Origin: Candidimonas nitroreducens
GTDB taxonomy: Bacteria > Pseudomonadota > Gammaproteobacteria > Burkholderiales > Burkholderiaceae_B
Length of the DNA: 64,000 nucleotides
NCBI RefSeq assembly: GCF_002209565.1
Contig: NZ_NJIH01000009.1
Span: 186,001-250,000 of the forward strand
Direction of reading: 5' to 3'
Made by a program: the position numbers and the translations under genes. This document shows positions 61,830 through 64,000 of the stretch, piece by piece. Numbering within the stretch: the stretch's first letter is position 1; each line of letters begins with the position of its first letter. The notes under the pieces were generated by a model. It was not told where the DNA came from. It made no database searches and saw nothing but the letters and a program-made list of their open reading frames with translations.

Positions 61830-62759
61830 TCAGCGCCGCGCGGCTTTGCCCGCGATCAGGGATTGCGCCAATTTTATGAAACGTTGGGTCAGGCTGCCGG
61901 GCTGGTCGCGGCGGTGGGCGAGGAACAGGGGGCAGTTGGTCGCATCGGCCTGCAGCCGCTTGTAGAGCACCCCCTCGGTGCGTAGCCGTGCGTAGGCGTC
62001 GGGCAGCAGCGAGATGCCCACTCCGGCTGCCACCAGGCCTACGATGGCGGTGCCTTCGCGCGCCACCTGGCCAATTCTCGGCACCAGTCCGGCCTTGTTG
62101 AACAATTGCATGGTCTGGTCATGGAGCCCGCAGCTGATGTCGCGCGGAAACAGGATCAGGGGCTCTGCGGCAAGATCTTCGATCGCGATTCTGCCTTTGC
62201 GTTTCGCCAGGAAGTGGTCGGTGGGGACGACGACGCGCAATTCGTCCCGCCAGAATGGGGTGAGTTGCAGGTGGGGCGGAGGCTGGAACTGCGGCGCGGG
62301 GCGCAGCAGCCCGACGTCGATGTGGCGTTCTTCCAGGGCCTGCAGCTGCGGCCCGGTGGGCATGTGCTCGATGTGCAGGCGCGCGTGCGGGAATCCTTCG
62401 CGGAAAGTTCGAACCAGTGTCGCGAAGCCGGGAACCAGCGGGACGGATCCGGTGAAGGCGACGCGCAGCAGCCCGGTTCCTCCTTGGACGGCCAGTTTGG
62501 TGAGCTGTACGGCGCTGTCCAACTGGCCCAGGGTCAGGCGTGCCTGTTCCAGGAATACTGCTCCGGCCTCGGTGAGCCGGACGCGGCGGTGCGTGCGATC
62601 GAACAGGTGCACGCCCAGCGCTTCTTCCAGGGCCTTGATCTGCATGCTCAGCGGTGGCTGGCTGATGTTCAGGCGTTGCGCGGCTGCCGTGAAGTTCCGT
62701 TCTTCGGCGACGGCCACGAAGTAGCGCAGCTGGCGCAGGCCTATGTATTCGATTTTTAT
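61830..62759 (-). CDS. LysR-family regulator with an apparent ATA start
   Basis: A LTTR of about 309 residues. The conserved opening KIEYIGLRQLRYFVAVAEERNF is fully encoded, but the codon before it (62757-62759) is ATA, not ATG; a GGAGGG ribosome site lies seven bases upstream of that ATA. The first standard start downstream, GTG at 62717, would delete the first helix of the winged-helix domain. The effector domain is normal. It is divergent from the Bug receptor at 62886 and probably regulates it; a 12-base palindrome AAATATATATTT (62775-62786) lies between. Confidence 0.85.
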   Translation of the reverse strand: MKIEYIGLRQLRYFVAVAEERNFTAAAQRLNISQPPLSMQIKALEEALGVHLFDRTHRRVRLTEAGAVFLEQARLTLGQLDSAVQLTKLAVQGGTGLLRVAFTGSVPLVPGFATLVRTFREGFPHARLHIEHMPTGPQLQALEERHIDVGLLRPAPQFQPPPHLQLTPFWRDELRVVVPTDHFLAKRKGRIAIEDLAAEPLILFPRDISCGLHDQTMQLFNKAGLVPRIGQVAREGTAIVGLVAAGVGISLLPDAYARLRTEGVLYKRLQADATNCPLFLAHRRDQPGSLTQRFIKLAQSLIAGKAARR

Positions 62760-62885
62760 ATGAAAACCCTCCGGAAATATATATTTGACCAGCGGCTTCG
62801 CGGCTCAGTATAACCGTCGGGAATGGGGGTTGCGCAAGGTACCGCCCTCATCGACACGGGACATACGACAGGAAAGGAGACAGCG

Positions 62886-63902
62886 ATGACTAATGGAACG
62901 GTACTTGAACCTATTCGGCGCGGCGCTATCTGGCGAGCCGTGATCCCGCGGCTTGCCGCGTCGGCATGCGCGATGTTCATGGTGGGCGCTCAGGCGCAGG
63001 CGGATACTTTTCCATCGCGGCCGCTTACGATTGTGGTGCCGTTCACGGCGGGCGGCGCGGTGGACAGCGTGGCCCGTGTCGTGGCGGATCCGCTGTCGAA
63101 GCTGCTTGGGCAGCCGGTGCTGGTCAGCAACAAGCCGGGCGATCAGGCGAACATCGGCACGTACGAGGTGGTGCGCGCGCCGGCCGACGGCTACACCTTG
63201 CTGCTGGGGGCGAACGGCTTGACGACCAACCCGTGGCTGAACAAGAAGCTGCCGTTCGCGCCCTTGCGGGATCTGGCCCCGGTGGCGAAGGTGGGCTATG
63301 CGCCGCTGGTGCTGGTGGTGCCCGCCGCGTCTCCGTATAAGACTTTGAGCCAGTTCATACAAGGGGCCAAGAGCAAGAAGGGGGCCATGAATTACGGCTC
63401 GGCGGCGGTGGGCGGTTCGGGCCACCTGGCGGGCGAGCTGCTCAAGCGCGACGCGGGCTTCCAGGCGCAGCACGTTCCTTATAAGGGCGGCGCCCCGGCG
63501 CTTACGGATCTGATCGGCGGCCGCCTGGATTTCATGATGATCAATCCTCTGGAGGCGGCCCCGCATGTGAAGGCCGGCAAGCTGCGGGCATTGGCGGTTG
63601 CCGCGCCGGCGCGCATTGCCTCGCTGCCCGAGGTGCCCACGTTTACACAGGCGGGCCTGAAGGGCTTCGAGGTAACGGTGTGGTGGGGATTCCTGGTGCC
63701 GGCCAAAACCCCCGCACCGGTGGTTTCGCTGCTTAGCCGCGACATTCTGAAGGTGCTTGACGACGCTACGGTACGGCAGCGTCTGGCCAGGCTGGGTGCG
63801 GTTGTCGAGCCGCAAAGCCCCGAACAGTTCAAGAAGTTCCTGCAAGAGGAAACGCGTCGCTGGGGCGACGTCATACACAGCGCCGGCATCACGGCAAACT
63901 GA
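62886..63902 (+). CDS. Bug/TctC-family periplasmic solute receptor
   Basis: A 338-residue receptor with a long signal region ending MVGAQAQADT (residues 1-41). Mature hallmarks are FPSRPLTIVVPFTAGGAVDS, VLVSNKPGDQAN and PADGYTLLLGANG. AAGGAGACAGCG precedes the ATG at 62886, which was preferred to the in-frame ATG at 62823. It is divergent from a LysR gene. A GC-rich hairpin (GGGCGGC/GCCGCCC, about 63935-63960) follows the stop but has no T-tract. Confidence 0.93.
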   Translation: MTNGTVLEPIRRGAIWRAVIPRLAASACAMFMVGAQAQADTFPSRPLTIVVPFTAGGAVDSVARVVADPLSKLLGQPVLVSNKPGDQANIGTYEVVRAPADGYTLLLGANGLTTNPWLNKKLPFAPLRDLAPVAKVGYAPLVLVVPAASPYKTLSQFIQGAKSKKGAMNYGSAAVGGSGHLAGELLKRDAGFQAQHVPYKGGAPALTDLIGGRLDFMMINPLEAAPHVKAGKLRALAVAAPARIASLPEVPTFTQAGLKGFEVTVWWGFLVPAKTPAPVVSLLSRDILKVLDDATVRQRLARLGAVVEPQSPEQFKKFLQEETRRWGDVIHSAGITAN

Positions 63903-64000
63903 CACCACGCATTGCGCACGGAGCTGCGCATGGGGGCGGCTTCCCGCAAGGGGGCCGCCCGGGGGGCGCATGCGCCCGCGTACGCTTCAGCGCCTCGGCT

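Noticed and set aside
63933-63962. GC-rich hairpin after the last Bug gene as a rho-independent terminator
   Set aside because: There is no T-tract, and such stems are frequent in GC-rich sequence; only mentioned in the gene entry.

Overview
The window looks like a chromosome segment of a GC-rich betaproteobacterium, most likely Alcaligenaceae (Bordetella/Achromobacter/Pusillimonas type). The main reason is five separate Bug/TctC-type periplasmic solute receptors (7978, 30049, 43101, 54105, 62886), each beside a catabolic cluster. Many LysR, GntR and IclR regulators control small catabolic operons. The assignment is an inference from gene content; there is no rRNA in the window.

Layout. 1-5 kb: minus-strand cluster of a three-subunit molybdenum hydroxylase (coxS, coxL, coxM) with a MoxR ATPase and the start of a CoxE-like protein; the large subunit carries the form II loop. 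5.1-5.3 kb: a decayed YafY-like regulator. 5.5-13.2 kb: acid-sugar catabolism (otnK, pdxA-like, Bug receptor, uronate dehydrogenase, galactarolactone-isomerase-like hydrolase, GntR regulator, otnI, otnC). 13.5-14.9 kb: a TRIC-type channel and a brnTA toxin-antitoxin pair. 15-22.9 kb: an aromatic ring-cleavage cluster (HpaI-type aldolase, two VOC proteins, IclR regulator, FAH hydrolase, FAD monooxygenase, MFS transporter). 23-26 kb: ketopantoate-reductase-like enzyme, GntR regulator and a mandelate-racemase-like enolase. 26.2-35.6 kb: Rieske/FAD reductase, LysR, alpha/beta hydrolase, Bug receptor, and two exported lipoproteins: a serine beta-lactamase-like protein and a HAL/PAL-fold protein without the MIO tripeptide.

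35.8-61.6 kb is accessory DNA that ends at a tRNA-Asn gene. It holds an IS3-family element, a second brnTA locus in which a one-base deletion fuses toxin to antitoxin, a two-gene locus whose second product has a PARP-like H-Y-E signature, a deleted ISNCY-like element, and AT-richer catabolic operons of unknown substrate. Four loci between 45 and 62 kb carry frameshifts (aldo/keto reductase, MFS transporter, aldehyde dehydrogenase, IS110 transposase). IS630, IS3 and IS110 remnants lie just before tRNA-Asn. 61.8-63.9 kb returns to GC-rich sequence with a LysR/Bug divergent pair.

Working together: most operons pair a high-affinity periplasmic receptor or an MFS permease with oxidoreductases, hydrolases and CoA enzymes, under a divergent or adjacent regulator. 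Candidate operators could be read for several of them: GTCCG-N5-CGGAC at 21.4 kb, ATTGGT-NN-ACCAAT at 23.9 and 24.8 kb, TTTCAC-N5-GTGAAA at 45.2 and 46.6 kb, and a perfect palindrome before brnT at 14.3 kb.
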